Assembly: GCA_017163975.1 (NCBI GenBank)
Contig: JAFFSR010000218.1
Coordinates: 10,605,501-10,669,500, forward strand
Reading direction: 5' to 3'
Length of the DNA stretch: 64,000 nt
From: Anastatus disparis
Taxonomy: Eukaryota > Arthropoda > Insecta > Hymenoptera > Eupelmidae
Part shown: one piece after another, positions 24,201 to 38,667 of the stretch
Layout: the number at the start of each line of letters is the position of its first letter
Position numbering within the stretch: position 1 is the stretch's first letter
Notes under the pieces: model-generated
Seen by the model: only the letters and a program-made list of their open reading frames with translations
Databases searched by the model: none
Told to the model about the DNA's origin: nothing
Made by a program: the position numbers and the translations under genes

Positions 24201-27200
24201 TAAACCTATAAATTGTGGTTCATATAGTAATTAGTCTCGCTTCTTCCAGGGTCAACGGTAACAAAAACTTTGGTAACCGATATCAATTATCCGCGCTCTG
24301 GTTTCCTGTGATTTTACATTATTATTTACTGACCTTCCAATTATTACACATTTGGGTTTCAATATTTTCATTTTTTTTTTGTTCAAACTACTTATTAATA
24401 ATATACAGAACTACAGAAATAATTATTAAAAAATCAAAAAAAACTCTAATTGAACAAAACTCTTTCGACGTAACAATGAAAATAATCAAAAAGGAAATAA
24501 TACGAAAGCGAAGGTTGATCGATGAAACGCTAAATAATTTCTATATAAGCATCCTTTACAATTTTCTAAGAAATATATATCCATATATCCTGCAAAGTTT
24601 TATCGACGCTATCATCGTCGTTTTTCGAACGAAGTAGCAGACACATATAATATAACATTTCCCCTTCTTTTATATATATCGCTTCTTCATCATCTTTCTG
24701 AAGATCGAGCTTTGATACATCTTCTCTTACCAAGGAGTGCCTAGTGTTACTCTCATATGTGTGTGCATTTACTCATGGGATCGTTCGTTTTGCTAAGGTG
24801 TATATATATATAAATGGATGAAACATCTTCTGCGAGAAAGAGATAGAGAGAAGAGCCTGTAATTCTGGCTTTGCCGTCATCATCGCTAAGAGTTGCTTGC
24901 TGGTGTACATGCATTCATGCGTGCAATCCAAAGAGATTTCACGCTGCAGCACTGACTAAAGGCGATTCTTCTTGATGTTATACACACTTGCGCGTGTGTA
25001 CGTGGAGGTTATGTTATACATATGGAGGAATCGAGAAAAATAAGTGTTTTGGATAAGTGGTACACTTAGCTATGAAAATGGATTCCATTATAAAAATTAT
25101 GGTCAAGCATATGGGATCTTTTGAAGTGGATCGACTACTTTCTTTATCGATAAAAATTTCTGATAAATGCATCAACACCTTGAGAATAAAAAAAAATTTG
25201 CAAAGCCATTTGTAAGTATTAATAAGCTTACAGTGAATATCTACAAAAAATATGTATGCGTATACTTGACGTGAATTACGACCACGGTCACCGGAATTGA
25301 GATTTATCTATTATTGCTATCAGCTATAGATTATTAGAAATATTTTACATATTTTGAGATTAGAATCTTTTTTAATAGAAAAAATTTCGAGATTTATATA
25401 TAAAATCTAACAAAATAGCAAATATTAAAAAAAAATCATACTTGCCCAGGATACGCTATTTAGTTACATGTAACTAATAATAAATAAATTATCTTTGAAT
25501 AAAAAATTATTTTTGAGCAGATTATTATTTTTTTTTATTAAATATACCACTAGATACAGAATAATCCATGTATGCTAACGCTTCTTCTTGAGGTAATGGT
25601 GCGCAAATATCGAAGAATCAAGATCACCATACTTGCGCAAAGAGGAGCGATAGCATGCGTCCTTTATTATACCAGAGCCATATATACACTATACCAAAGT
25701 AAGCAAACCACGTAGAATATATAGGTATACATAAATACATGCAATATTTGCATGAGCTTATGGGAATCGTTGCGCCGTGAAGTCTCGCTGGAGCGCAAAA
25801 GCAAGTTACGTGATTTTGTCGCCTCTCCGTTTCCTTTGTCGGGCTCTGTTGGGAAGTTGTGTTTATAAAAATAAAAAAGAAAAATCTTCACGGCCTCTCT
25901 TCTCGGCATAATTTTTTTTATTCTTTTGTGTATAGCCTTTAGGCGGGGTCGTCCTCGTACACGATCTTCATTAACGTTCAGTGTTTGAGGCTTTTTATGA
26001 TGCTTTCAATTACTATGTACCTAAGCTTATATGCTCTGGTTATTGTTCGATCGTGTGAAATTGTTTAACGGTTATTGGATGTATTTGTTTTTCCAAGGTA
26101 TCAATTTGAAGGGCACATGCTTTACACGTTATTAAACGTTTTTTAAATAGCGTGAATAGAATTTTAAATAGAAATTACAATTTAGTATTGACGATTCTTT
26201 GATTTATGAGGCGGTGAAATAATTATAAATTACCGGAATGACTTTGAAATTGTCATTATAAAGAAAAAGGTGCTGACTGCAGGTGCGAATGGAAGAATCT
26301 CTTATTTATATCAATTTTGTGCAAATTACATTTATCTTTAACTTCTTTTTTTAATTTGTTCGTATACAGCATTTTGCAATTAAGGTGACTTTTATTATCT
26401 TTTGTGTTATAATGATTGACGAATAAATTACACTGTTCTATTAATCAAGCGCATATACGGCCTTGATTGTTTAATTGTTTAGAAAACATTATACAGTAAT
26501 TTGCGGTACGTGTATAATAACTTCCGTATAAACTAATTTTTTTTTCAAAAAATATATTCGTTTTACGGCAAACCATAAGGATTTTTTTCTACTGTTTGGC
26601 ATAACCCGTCCATCCATGAAATACCAAACGATCAGTCGGTGCATTAACATACAATCGTTCTATCCTCTCTATTCAAAAGCTTTGGCATGACGAAGGTATT
26701 CAGAAAATAAAAGGTTCACCAAACACATCTTGATATTTCTAATAAGGAACTGACCTATCCGTTTTTGTATCATAATCCTTCATCTTCTACTTTTTTAAAT
26801 CTTTTTTTCTTTCGAAAAATTTCACTGAATCAACGATTATCATATTTAATTCGTTAAAATCCATAGAATTGAAACGATCTTCTTCTTCTTCTTAACCTAA
26901 TCTAAAAGCCTCCAATGCATGCTGCACGCGATGAAATCATAATTTTTTTTTCTTCTTTATTATTTACTCTCTTTATACTTTTAACACCCCAACGATGGGA
27001 ATTCCTTGCACTCGGCAAGTTCAAGAGATCGGTAGATTGGATAAAATAAATTCGAGGCATGTTACTTTTTAAGAAAGATTGTATATATAAAAGAGCTTGA
27101 ATGAACAAGACACGCCATTAATAAATTATAATGTTGTTTATTTTTTTTTTCCAAATTTTTTCATTATTCCTTTTTTTTTCTTCTTTTTTGGAAGAAAAGA

Positions 27201-28742
27201 GGAACATGTTCGAGGCGTATATGTGTGCGTATATATAAGCCACTGTATTTTTCGTTTAAAATATACTGATACTTTAAATTCAGTCACGCAACTGATTCTT
27301 AAATTACTGATATTTTAAAGAGAAATAATGTTTTTATATATACCTCTAGACTTTGTAATTTTTTATATGAAAGATAAGAAGAAGGTTTACTTAAGGAAAA
27401 AAATAAAGAAAATAATATTTATACTGATAATACAACAACAGTATAACGTTTGTGCTGTTATTTATACGGTATTTTTCATTACGTACAGTTTATGATGAGC
27501 TATCTTCATTATATAAAACGGTTGTTTTTCTTCTTCTTTTCTTCATTTTTTTTTTTAAATTTCAAATAGTGTAACGTGATTAAGCTTAAGGGACAGTGTT
27601 TTAGTCCACTCATGCTGCACTAATTCAAATAAATGAATTTTAACATTTAACTCATCAATCGGGCTCGTGGATCGTTTGTTTGTTATGGATGATTGAAATG
27701 TTTGACTTCGCGAACAAAAAGTTGAATGCTTTAATTAATGAACGAGCCCAATGAGTAGTTTGGCTTTACAATTATTTTAAATGATGAGATAAAAAATTAT
27801 TGAATTGAATTGTTATTGAAAATGAATTTTATTTTACGCGAAAGGACATTGAACTTTTTATGTAATAAAAAAATTTTTTGAATTTATGAAGACATGCCAT
27901 TGTAAATTTTATCTGCTATTATTTACGATTATCAATAATCAACCTTGATTAATCTACAAACTATAAACCAATTCCAAAGCTGTCAATCTTCTTTTACATA
28001 CTTCTATATCATCTCGACTTTTTGCACAATGTAACATTTTATTCAATAGAATATAATTCCAATCGGAAGATACAATCCGAGATAAACATTATCATATATA
28101 AAATAAAGAAGAAAAAAAAAGATTTTCAAGTACTGACGTACTTTACACATCTTCGAATAAAGATTGCCTAAGGATTTCTGGAAAAGTCAGTGGATATACG
28201 CTTCCCTTTCAGATCGGATAAGATTGTTGACTGATGAGTACGTATAAAAAAAGACAAAATGCTATTCATTGTTTTAATATCGCTATACCATACGTCTTGA
28301 TACGAAAGGTCATATAATAAACGAAAGAATAGAATATAAAAATTAAAAAAAAAATGTATAAAAAGAAACTTTATGTTCGACCGTGCGTTGCTAACACGTA
28401 AGATGATGTTTCACATGATGCGATGTTACCGATAGCAATGAAATTATTAATACGTATATTGCGTTAAACGAGCCGAACGATTAAAAACATTGATAAAAAT
28501 GGGTATGTGATGACGTGTTTCAATATTATTAGTGTGTATATATATATATATTGTAAGTTTCATAAAGTTGGGTATCATTTGTTATTTACGAGCAATTAAT
28601 TATTAAATGATATTGCCTTATGATATTGCTTCTTCATTTTATTTATTGCATAATACGAAATTTTATGAAGATTAGTTTATTTATCTTCAATGAAATATAT
28701 TGTCTTTCTGCACGTGTCATAATGAGAAGGAAAATTTGTTTT
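15256..28742. other. Gene-poor A+T-rich stretch, no gene supported
   Basis: I found no conserved protein signature on either strand. The longest open frames (19741-20082, 20765-21142, 22977-23354, 24215-24637) are rich in Lys/Phe/Ile/Ser, lack domain motifs and are best explained by low-complexity DNA. Small G+C-richer patches occur near 18660-18900, 23160-23600, 24700-25030 and 25570-25930. Features seen are CTT/GAA tracts, short TA runs (28536-28552) and a small perfect hairpin at 20519-20536 (GAGGCGCTATCGCGCCTC). It could be intergenic or one very long intron of a minus-strand gene starting near 38.75 kb. Confidence 0.45.
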
Positions 28743-28953
28743 TTAAGGGGACTTCGGAGATTAGGTTAGATTTCATTTCTTGGTTTACAAATCATGTTTT
28801 TAATATATGAAATTTTTCCATTTTTTCTTTATTTACCACTTTTTTTTTAAATCCCTAAAATGGTGAAAAACTTGGAAATACAAAGAATTTTATACATTAA
28901 ATAGTTTGTAAACTACGAAATGGAATTTGACCCAACCTCCGTAGTCGCCTTAA
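28743..28953. mobile_element. TTAA-type MITE (211 bp)
   Basis: Terminal inverted repeats of about 46 bp: left TTAAGGGGACTTCGGAGATT..., right (inverted) TTAAGGCGACTACGGAGGTT..., with both arms running to TTTACAAA. TTAA stands at each border. It is the same family as 15052-15255. The non-palindromic centre is A+T-rich and non-coding. Confidence 0.78.
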
Positions 28954-31120
28954 TTTAGTTTTTTACTTTGGGAAATAATAATTTTTAACAAATCAATGTC
29001 GAAATATTGTTCTTTTTTTATATAATTCACGAAAAAAGGGTTTTTTTGAATGAATTGCAAATTTAATTCATCGTAAAACGTTACCCTTCAGTAAGCGCAA
29101 AATTCTTTTAGTCACGCGATGCTGACTTGAACGTTTTAATTGTAACCTAATAAATTTAATTTAATGATTCGCACACGCATCTTTGAAAAACAAAACCAAA
29201 AATTCATACGTTCTTCTACTTTGTAAAGCCTTTTATTTATTGGATGGAAAATAATTAAATTTTTTTGCATTGACACTTTAGAGACCAATAAAAAGCTAAC
29301 GGTTCAATGATAACTTAAAAAGAAAATTTAATATTACGCAAAACTAATTACTATAAAAATTTTTGTGTTTTTCTTTTTCTTGCTCTAAAGGAAAAGTTAT
29401 ATATAAACAGTTAAGATATCTTGTTAAAGTAACTGTACCACCCGCATACTCTTACTTTTAAAGCGCGAAGCCAAAGCATCAAAAGAGCCATCGAATTGTT
29501 TAACCGTTACACTAAAGGTCGACTGATTACGCTGTTCTAATTTTTTTAATTTTGTTTTTTTCCTCTCTTTTTCCTTTTTGTATTTTAAACTCAAGACTCA
29601 CACCACGACACTAATTATTACCGTTGCACAATTATTGTTTCGGATCTTCCTCTCTGGTTTTTTTTTGGCAGGTGAAGAGAAAAGAGGAAAAACAGTTAGC
29701 TTCATTTTTATTGATTGTTAGGTTATATAAGAATCAATATTTTGAACTTGTTGTGAGTACATAATTTACGTAATTGAAGAAAAACAAGAGATTTTTGAAA
29801 AATAATAATTTGGGATACTGTCTACTTATTAAAGATATTTTTTTGGATGGTAATGTAAAAGTTTTATGAGAACATAGTATAAGATTGGAAGATATAGTAA
29901 GTGCACATTTGAAACATTGGATATTCTAAAATAAGATATAAAATAATAATTAAACTTTACCAATTATGGTGATTAAAATATTAAAAATTCAAAATTCTTC
30001 ACCTTTCGTTGCCAGATTGTCTGGCATCAGCAACAGATTGTATTTTATAACAGAGGGAAGATATCGGTACGAAGGTAATAAATATAAAGCAAGAGTAGCT
30101 TTTTTTTAACCGTTACTCGCATGAAAAAAAAATCACGAGGTTCATTAAATTTTGAAAGGGACAGCTTAAAAATAATGCGTCTTCAATTTAGCCTGACATC
30201 CCGAATTGATTTACCCTACATCGAGAGAGGAAACTATAATTTTATAATTACTATAATTCCATTGACTTTATATTGGTTTTATTATGTGAAATTATAACGT
30301 TCTTCTTCTTTTTAAATCTTCAATTATTATTTAAAAATTTTTTTTCACGTTTTAAATTTTTATATTCACGTTTGCAGGCTTTTATTTTTGCACTGACGCT
30401 CGTACTGAATTAAAGTTTTTATTTAATTAACACTGAATTTTTAATCTTCCTTCAGACACTTTAAACGTCACTTTCAGAAAATCATCTTCTTCTTCTTTAT
30501 CTTCTTCTTTTAAAAATCAATTTTAAACCTATTATTTTAGTAAATATTCTTTTAAAAACCCAGTTTTGTCTATAATAACAGAGAACTTTTTTACGTCTAT
30601 AACCAGACAATCCATGGATCATCCTTTTAATACCAAAACTGGTCCTAGACACGCATACACAGAGAACTCATCTTCAACACCAACTATACAATTATCCCGC
30701 TACAAAAGTGTTAAGATATTCCCTTAAGGGGTGATTGAATTTATAAAAAAAGGAGTTTCTTCGAAGATTGATCTGTTTTTTTATTGCATCGGAAAGGAAG
30801 ATGTTGTGATTATTGAATTATGGATTTCGATCAAAGTTTAAATGGTGTATTAGATACTGTTTGATACTGATTTAAGTTTATTTTGGTACTTAAGATAATG
30901 GATATGAATTATTAGTAAGAAATAAAGTTTATGTTCAAAATTTCTTAATAAAATACTTTATTCATGAGAAATTATTTTTTAACAATTTACAATGGTCATC
31001 AGCTAGCATGACCAAAAAAAAATTATTATTCCATCTTATTTAAATTCCGAATCTAAAATTCTAATTTATAAGTTGTAATAAATACGCCTTAAACTTTATT
31101 TTAAATGAAATTTTTTTTTT

Positions 31121-31307
31121 TTAACGTCACTTTATTTATGCTATCATTGCAATGTTAATTATCGACGGAGGTCGTTTCAGTGTGTTCTTAAACAAAGCAC
31201 ATGTAATATACAGTGGTACTTGTATCAATTGACTGAGAGCGGGATTCGAACTGGAAACCTCGAGATTGCGAATCCATCGCTCTACCGATTGAGCCACTGT
31301 CGACCTC
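31121..31307 (-). mobile_element. tRNA-derived SINE, family B, full copy
   Basis: Minus-strand copy. The head has TGGCTCAATCGGTAGAGCG (A-box region) and a B box GTTCGAATCCC; the body contains ACATGTGCTTTGTTT; the tail includes CTCCGTCGATAATTAACATT and ends AGTGACGTTAA next to an A-rich run (T-run on the + strand). It aligns over its full length with 9275-9458 and 59823-60000, with scattered substitutions. Confidence 0.8.
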
Positions 31308-31627
31308 TTCTATATAACGTTAATTAAACCAAATTACATGTATCTGAAAAAGGTGCTAACTAATAAATAATCGTAATATTAAAAATAAAGATAATAAAGA
31401 TTTTTCATGCCTTTTAATCACTTTCCAAACTTTAAATCAAAGCCTTAAAAGCAAAAAAATATAATAATTAAAAATAAAAATTCATAACTCCATAATCGAA
31501 ATCCTTGTTTCATGTCTCTGATGGTTTCGCTTGGGTGCGGCCTTATTACACGAAGCGCGACATAACGAGGTTTATGTATATACAACAAAAGTAACGTGTG
31601 TACATATATACGTACAAAAACACCGGT

Positions 31628-31641
31628 CCACCTAAAGGTGG
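31628..31641. promoter_or_regulatory. Palindrome CCACCTAAAGGTGG
   Basis: This is a perfect 6-bp inverted repeat around AA. It contains CACCT and AGGTG, the half-sites recognised by ZEB/Zfh1-type zinc-finger homeodomain repressors. It sits in a small G+C-rich island next to a GA tract. A regulatory role is only suggested by the motif. Confidence 0.2.
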
Positions 31642-31676
31642 CACTGACCTTGCCCGCCTCGTGTATATAATATAAA

Positions 31677-31736
31677 AGAAAGAAAGAGAGAGAGAGAAAG
31701 GAGCGAGAGAAAGAGAGATAAAGAGAGAAAGGAGTT
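31677..31736. repeat. Purine (GA/GAAA) tract
   Basis: This is about 60 bases of almost pure purine on the + strand, dominated by GAGAGA and GAAA units. Simple-sequence DNA; GAGAG is also the core bound by GAGA-type factors. Confidence 0.75.
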
Positions 31737-34700
31737 TATTGCTCGCGCGCAAAGCAAAGAAGCAAGAGAGGTACTGTTATGTTATATACCCTTCTCCTTT
31801 ATATATATATACAATTTTTTTTTTTCCTCTCTTTCTATCTTTGCGACTGTTGCAAAGAGAGAAAAAGAGAAAGAGAACTCATGGCACACTTGCGCATGAG
31901 AGTACGGAAGAAGTTTGTATATCCGAGTAATGTGCTTTGTAAAGATTTTCGTTTGTTCGAGATTACGAGGCTTATTTAATAAGCTTTTGATAATATTGAA
32001 TTTTGTATTTTATTATACTTCGGGTTAAAATCGAAGAGAGAAAATTGAACTGATGTCGTTAATTGTAAAATTAAGTTAAAAGAAGAGTTTCTGAAAAGAA
32101 ATACAAAGTTCAATTTAAAATTGAAACAAAATTATGGATTAAAACAGAAAACTTCGAGTTTATTGAATTAAAATCAAATGTATTTACTTTAAATAATAAT
32201 TTTACCTAAGGAAATTACAATAACGTAAAAATTCAAAAACAAAATTACATAGTAAAAAATTCAAAACTTTTTCTTATTAATATTAATTTAATCAAATTAC
32301 GGAATGAATATTTATATTCAAAACTTAAAATCACCGTAAAAAGAAAGCCTGATTATCATTATTTCCATCTTAATTAAACTGAAATTAATAATTCGTCAAT
32401 GAAATTCAAATAACCATCGCGATAAATCATAATCATTCATGCAAGTCCCGCATGCACATACAATAATTAAGTCTTATTAGAAAAATATCAAAATGCAAAC
32501 ATACATTTCATCTCATTATCTATATAAACAAAATATTCCATACTTTACGTGTATGCATGTGTACATAGACGTTTCCCTTTTTTTCTCTCTCTTCTTCTTT
32601 CACTGCGCCAAGCATCATTAAAATGAAAAATGAATCTTTTACACTTGAGATCATGCACTAAGTATTCAATCAACATTTAAGATAGAGCATGAAGAAGGTA
32701 TACGCTAATGGATAAAACGTATATCCTCAGCGTACATATATGTAATGATTGCTCCGTTGAAACGGCTAGAAAATCTTTGATTTATAAATAATATTAAACT
32801 TCAATTATAGGAAGATAATGATACTGTGATATTTTGCAACTTATATTTAATTTTGCCTTTTGTTCGAGCAATTATTGCATTCTGCTAATATTTATATATT
32901 ATCGTGACAATGTACTTGCTTGTACGCTGAGTTGTGTAATGTATTATTTTTCTTAATATTATTTTTTCTATCGGTGTACCTCCCAATTAAGATTGTTATT
33001 TTAATGTGCAATGAACGAGATATGTTTATTGATATTTTAAAGTATATATGTGAAATCATTAGGCGACTTGGGCAATGGTCATTAATGATTTTTTAATCGA
33101 GGTAAATGTCTTGATTGATATAAAATTTTTATGTTTATTGTGCCATTAAGTAATCAGAATTAACTTATTCCCGAAATTGATGTAATCAAAATTATTATAG
33201 AACCTTTTATAATAAACTAATGATTTTAACCCGTTAGTTGAATACTTAATGCCATGTTAAATTTCTTCTATGAAAAAATGTCTTCTCACTATTTAAAATT
33301 GATAAGTTTTTGAAGTTAAATATATTTCTTCTCTTCGAATTAAATTACAGAAGTGTCCTTATTTTTGAATTGTTTTGAATTTTTATTCAAATATTAGTAA
33401 ATTTTATACATATTGATTAACATAAAATTAGCCACAAATTTTCTTGAATGTTTGAGTCATTTATTTATTGATAGAACCACCGGTTCTTATACTAAAAATG
33501 TATTCTTCATCAGAGTTGTTAAAAAAGTTATTAAATTTATTATATTTATTCAAACAAATTTACTAAATTTAAAAGATTTATCTCTTTCAACAAAAAATTG
33601 TTTATTTTTAAACTTTTCATTTATCATCACATTTAAATTACAGGTCATCTTTCCAACTAAACGCCAAAGCATTTTATTAATAAAACGATTTGTAATATCT
33701 GTTTAATCAATAAAAATCAAATCAAGATATCTTCGAACCCAATAAAATAATGAAAATCATCATATCCCATCTTTCAATCAGCATCAATGCTCGTGCATGA
33801 AAAAAATTCTTCAACCGCATAATCTTCCTATTGTTAAGACACAAAAATGACGGCATCGCGCGATGATTAAGCAAACATAAAAGGTTTTTATTTAATACAC
33901 ACGCATCGCACTACTGTTTATATCCTCTTCTTTCTATTTTATTTTTATTCTTAGGCACTAAGCGATCATCGATGCCGTTCTTAGATAATAAAGTTACCCA
34001 GTTCCATGTTGGGTATGATAGTATAAATAAGGAATTTCAACTTGAACTAGAAAACATCGAACGCTCCTACCTTTTTTTTCCTCTTCTTTCTAAAGCTTAT
34101 GTGTGCCTTTGCCAATCGACCGCAAAAACGTATTGAAATTGCATAGCGAGCGTGTATATGCGCGCGAAGATGTCTTTAGTTTTTATTTATGTTTATTTAC
34201 GCGATGATCAATTACCAGCGAGGTATTCAATTTAAGTGCACACGTATATCCTACTTTACATAAGAATATCTTTAATTAATCGCGCGGTAATGAAGATGTT
34301 TAAAATTTTTTTTATTTATATTCTATAAACATTTTTTACATTTTATATATTTTTATTAAAAAAAATGAATTTTATACCATCACATGCCGTATAACCATAA
34401 AATATTACAATGTTTATCTTTCATTAAACTGAAGTTCACAGATCGTAATACTTAAGGTAGCGAAGATTCTCTCCAAACAATGCTTCAGCGTATCGTCATG
34501 TTAATTTATTATAACTTTATGATATGCTAATTTTTCAACGGCATTAATTTAATTACACTGTTATATTATAATTTTAATTAATTTTATTATAATAAATGAA
34601 GTTTACTGTAAAATAAAAGTATTTGCAGTAATAATTTGCATGTTTACTGGTTTTTAAGTAATTAATGCTTCATAAGTAAAAAAAGACTCGAATAAAGTGA

Positions 34701-35144
34701 TTAGAAAATTTGTCATTAAAATTTCTGGTTTCTATATAAGTTATATTTAGGTTTAATTATAATTTTTAATTAATTAATTTAACACTTATCCTGTAAATAT
34801 ACGCATTAAATATTTTAAATAATTTTCAATATAAATGCAAAAATGATTTTCCAAAACAAAATTAATCAATAATTGAAAAAGTTTGCCTATTTATACACAA
34901 AGTATCAAGAGCATGAGTTCTGCTTATAAGCAAAAAAGCTTCTTATGTAGTCCCAAGTATAGTAAATTCTCGGTTCGTTAAACCTCGTGTATAACCATAT
35001 TCGTACAACAAACTTTATATATATCCCCCCTAACTGCTCTTGCAAATGCATCTTCAAAAAGAATGCCTATAACAACCAGTGTAACAACACTTAACGTTAG
35101 CCTGTGATCTTTGTATACTCTAAATCCAAAAATAAGGAGGAAAA

Positions 35145-35366
35145 ACAAACCGTATTAGATGTAGAAAATGAAAAAAAAAGAAGAAATAATAAAGAAGAAA
35201 AAACAAACCATATTAGATGAAGAAAATGAAGAAAAAAGAAGAAATAATAAAGAAGAAAAAACAAACCATATTAGATGAAGAAAATGAAGAAAAAAGAAGA
35301 AATAATAAAGAAGAAAAAACAAATCATATTAGATGAAGAAAATGAAGAAAAAAGAAGAAATAAAAT
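35145..35366. repeat. 58-bp minisatellite, about 3.8 copies
   Basis: Units start at 35145, 35203, 35261 and 35319, exactly 58 bases apart. Each reads ACAAACCATATTAGATGAAG followed by a purine-rich remainder of GAAAATGAAGAA and GAAATAATAAAGAAG type. The first unit is slightly divergent (CCGTATTAGATGTAG), the second and third are near-identical, and the fourth is truncated. The period is not a multiple of three, so it is not coding. Confidence 0.93.
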
Positions 35367-38300
35367 TACTCATTAGAAATAAAAATAAACTATGTTCAAT
35401 AAATTAACATCGACTACCTTGGATGACTTGAGTAAAACTATATTTTTATCAATCTTCCAACGTATGGAGCTTTTTTTATAAAGCTCTTTTTCAAGGAGTC
35501 TATGCGTCAATACCAACGAGAAAATCGCAAGTCAATTAGATGAAAAAAAAATTAAAAAAATAATTACATCTCATAGTCGAATGAGCGACGTCAAAAATTA
35601 AAGTACAACTAATAATAATGCCAATAAATCTATATAGATATATACATATAAAATTGTATGTATATATAAAAGGGGCAAAGGATAGAGAAACCTTGGCCTT
35701 GTCGCGCATGAAAGCGTTACATAAGGCAAAGTCAAAGCAAAAGTCGAAGTCTCTCGCACGAGGCCATTCAGTAAAATGAAAAAAAAAGCGAAGCATATAA
35801 AATCCCCCTGCAGCAGCTATATCCAGGCTGTCTCTCTCTCTCTCTCTTTCTATGAGCACACCCACAGTTTGATCTTGAAATTCCAAGATATACTGGGATG
35901 ACTATTTTTTTTTTTTTTATTTTTTATTTTTTTTTTGCTTTGATACTTTGTAAATCAGAGTTGTAAAGAGGGGGTTATTTTAGGGTTTAAATATGATTTA
36001 TGAGATTGCATATATATTTTTTTATTCATGGCTAAAATTTTGTTTTTCGTAGTTCAAGCTTGACTTTTATATTTTTCAATATGGTAAACTTTTATAGTCT
36101 TTTTTTTAGTAAAACGAGTTATAAGCGTTGTTATTTTCACTTTTTTTTGTATTCGTATTAAGCACAATAATTAAATGAGCGCTTATCTAAAAGATCGTTT
36201 TTGAGATTTTAATCTACTCTTATCCGTTATGAAATCTACTTTGATTAAAGATGCTCGCTTTAGCAACATTGTTACTCCAATGCTTATGATGCTAAAAAGC
36301 GTAAAGAAGAAAAAAGCCAAGGAAAACTTCTTCTTTTTGTAAAAGGGAAAATGTTTTCGATTTCTCTTGGTGATCCAAGAATTTATAGACGAATGTTCTA
36401 ATAATTATGAGTTTTTATTAACAAAAGTTCGATTGAAAAATGAGTATTTAAATTTTTAATTAAAATTTACATTTGCAATGCTTAAAATAAAGCAAATCGA
36501 TTTTCTTCATGTTTAATAGCCGAAGAAATATAAAAATGAAAATATTTGCATCGGTTATAAAATTGAAATTTATCGCCGGAATACATCGATTAACATATTT
36601 AGCAAATTGCAAAAAGAAAATTCGATCTCTCATTGATTATTTATTAATGTACTTTTTATAAGCAATAAACTCAACTTTACTGATATAATTTACCGTCTTG
36701 TTCCCTCCTTTTTTTTCTCGGTTTAGATTTCATTTTACACGTTTACCTTTTTTTTTTTCTTATTCTCACCAAAGTAACACACACATGACCAATTGACGCA
36801 AATTCTTTGGTATAATACCTTTAGGGCGATTTAATGATCGAGAATCTTTTGACTTTTCTTTTGTATGTGGCGTGTCGGAACACGACCGAGCAAAGAGCTT
36901 TTTTTCTCTCTTCGTGTACCGCCTTTGCTCACAAATCAAAAAGTCTTTTTCATTTTTTTGGCTTTCACATAATTTGACTTTGAGTGTAATGTTTTTTTGG
37001 TTTGGAGTTTGATTGATTTTATGATAGCAAAAGAAATGGCGAGAAAAATTGATATTGGATTTGGAGTATGTGTTTAGTGCGTTCAAATTAGATTTTATGC
37101 CTTTTATGTTATTTAGATATGGTAGCTTTTTGAACTTTGTTAGACAACAGTTTTAGATATATTTTAGATCCATGAGCCACTAAGTTTATTATATCTAGGA
37201 TTGCATTGTAATCTTAAATTTAAAATTCTCAAAACACAATATCCCTTAAATTATTCTCTTGCAGATATCTCAATTGATCGAAAAATATCATTTAAAAATA
37301 AAAACGAAAAAATTAAATTATTCAAATGTATTCGATTTATCCAGCAAGGAAAGAAGCAGCAAAAAAATTCTCAACAAACGTAAATAGGCATACAATAAAG
37401 GAATTTGAAAAAAACTAAAATTTTTATATCTTCTATAAATAACAAGGCTGCTGCTCTTCCCTTCGTCCAGTTTGAAAAAAAAAAGAAATCACGTTCATGC
37501 ACGAGTTTGCTCAAACAATTGTCTTTTGATATGGCAAAAGAATAGATATGCCTTTTTTGTTAACTTAATGTAGGCCGGTTTACACACTATTGTTTATTTT
37601 TCATAAGTTTGTAATCGTAAATCAGTTTTTGTAAGTTGTACCTAAGTAGAATGAAGATCATATTTACGTTCTTGTACCTTATAAATAAAAAAAAAATTTT
37701 GTATGCAAAATTTCGTTTTGAACTACGTTAAATAGTTTTATCAAATATTATTCTATTAATAGCAATTTTAAACGTAATTTCGAACATGAATAAAATAGAT
37801 TTGTAAGCTATTTATAGAAAATAACTATTGTATTCAAAATAATTTGGTTATCTATAACTCTCATTGTTAACCCTTGCAAGCTGAATTTGCATATCTATCA
37901 TTATTCGAATACCTACAAGGAATAACGCTGTAAAGAAATAGCATCGAATAAAATAAATATAGAAGCCAATGAGAATTATTTTAAAGCTGCATTAATACTA
38001 ATTTACATGCTTTAAAAAATTATGCACACAAATAAAAGAAAAATTCAGCTCGTATTATAACGAAGCAGCCTAGAAAGATCTTTGACCTTCTTATACCGAG
38101 CATTGAAGTCGTATAAGACTTTTATTTTGTACTTGCTTCTTTAGGAGAAGTTTAATTTATGAAAAAATTTTTTAATTATTGTTGTACGTATTTTTCTAAT
38201 TACGTTACGTTTCTTGCTAAGGAAAAAAATTCAATTTTTTTTTTTTGAGTTGCTATAATTTGAATTTCCATTTTACGCATTATATTATTATTAGTCTTTT

Positions 38301-38667
38301 TGGAAAAAAAAGAAAATAACTAAATAACGTAAAAATATTATAATTTATGGCATTTTTTTAGTAACATCCAGCATCCGTTGCAAATAAAAAGCGATATAAA
38401 AAAATTAATGTAAACAATGTTGTAAATTCAAAAGTCCATTGACATCTCTAAGTATTTAAATTTTAAAATCATTAATAATCCCCGCAAAAAACAAACCAAA
38501 TAAAACATAAAAAAAAACAAAACAAGATAAGTTAAAGACCTAATTGAAAAAAAAGGCTCGAACTTAAATAGAACGAAAACGAAAATAGCACGATCGGTAT
38601 ATGTATATACATAAAAACGAGTAAAACTGGATCTTTAAAGGCAAACTATATATGTAACGTTCTATAC
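35367..38667. other. A+T-rich stretch, no gene supported
   Basis: The open frames on the minus strand at 35536-35886 and 36766-37086 are dominated by low-complexity residues; the first starts in a (GA)n/(CT)n tract (35828-35850). No splice-bounded conserved exon was found. If the exon at 38668-38751 is real, this interval is the start of its first intron. Confidence 0.4.

Larger units (their letters stand above)
28954..35144. other. Gene-poor A+T-rich stretch with one SINE
   Basis: No gene is supported. It contains a family B SINE (31121-31307), a GA-rich tract (31677-31736), a short palindrome CCACCTAAAGGTGG (31628-31641) and many CTTCTT runs (for example 30484-30512). The open frame at 33413-33706 has no recognisable motif. 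Confidence 0.45.

Noticed and set aside
24215..24637. 140-codon open frame on the + strand
   Set aside because: Hydrophobic and Lys/Ile-rich, without any motif or splice context; expected by chance in A+T-rich DNA of this length.
25667..25909. Exon-like minus-strand segment after an AACAG acceptor
   Set aside because: Two frames are open over the same bases and neither resembles a known protein, so openness is probably chance.
29990..30110. Minus-strand segment ending in a GTGAAG donor
   Set aside because: About 35 open codons but no acceptor, no start of quality and no recognisable protein.
30719..30732. CCCTTAAGGG palindrome as a TTAA-transposon scar
   Set aside because: TTAA elements normally excise without a footprint and no element ends are nearby.
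35145..35366. Possible CRISPR-like regular repeat
   Set aside because: The 58-bp units are directly adjacent with no unique spacers, in eukaryotic DNA: a minisatellite.
35536..35886. 116-codon open frame on the minus strand
   Set aside because: Begins in a (GA)n tract (Arg-Glu repeats) and continues as aromatic-rich sequence without domain features.
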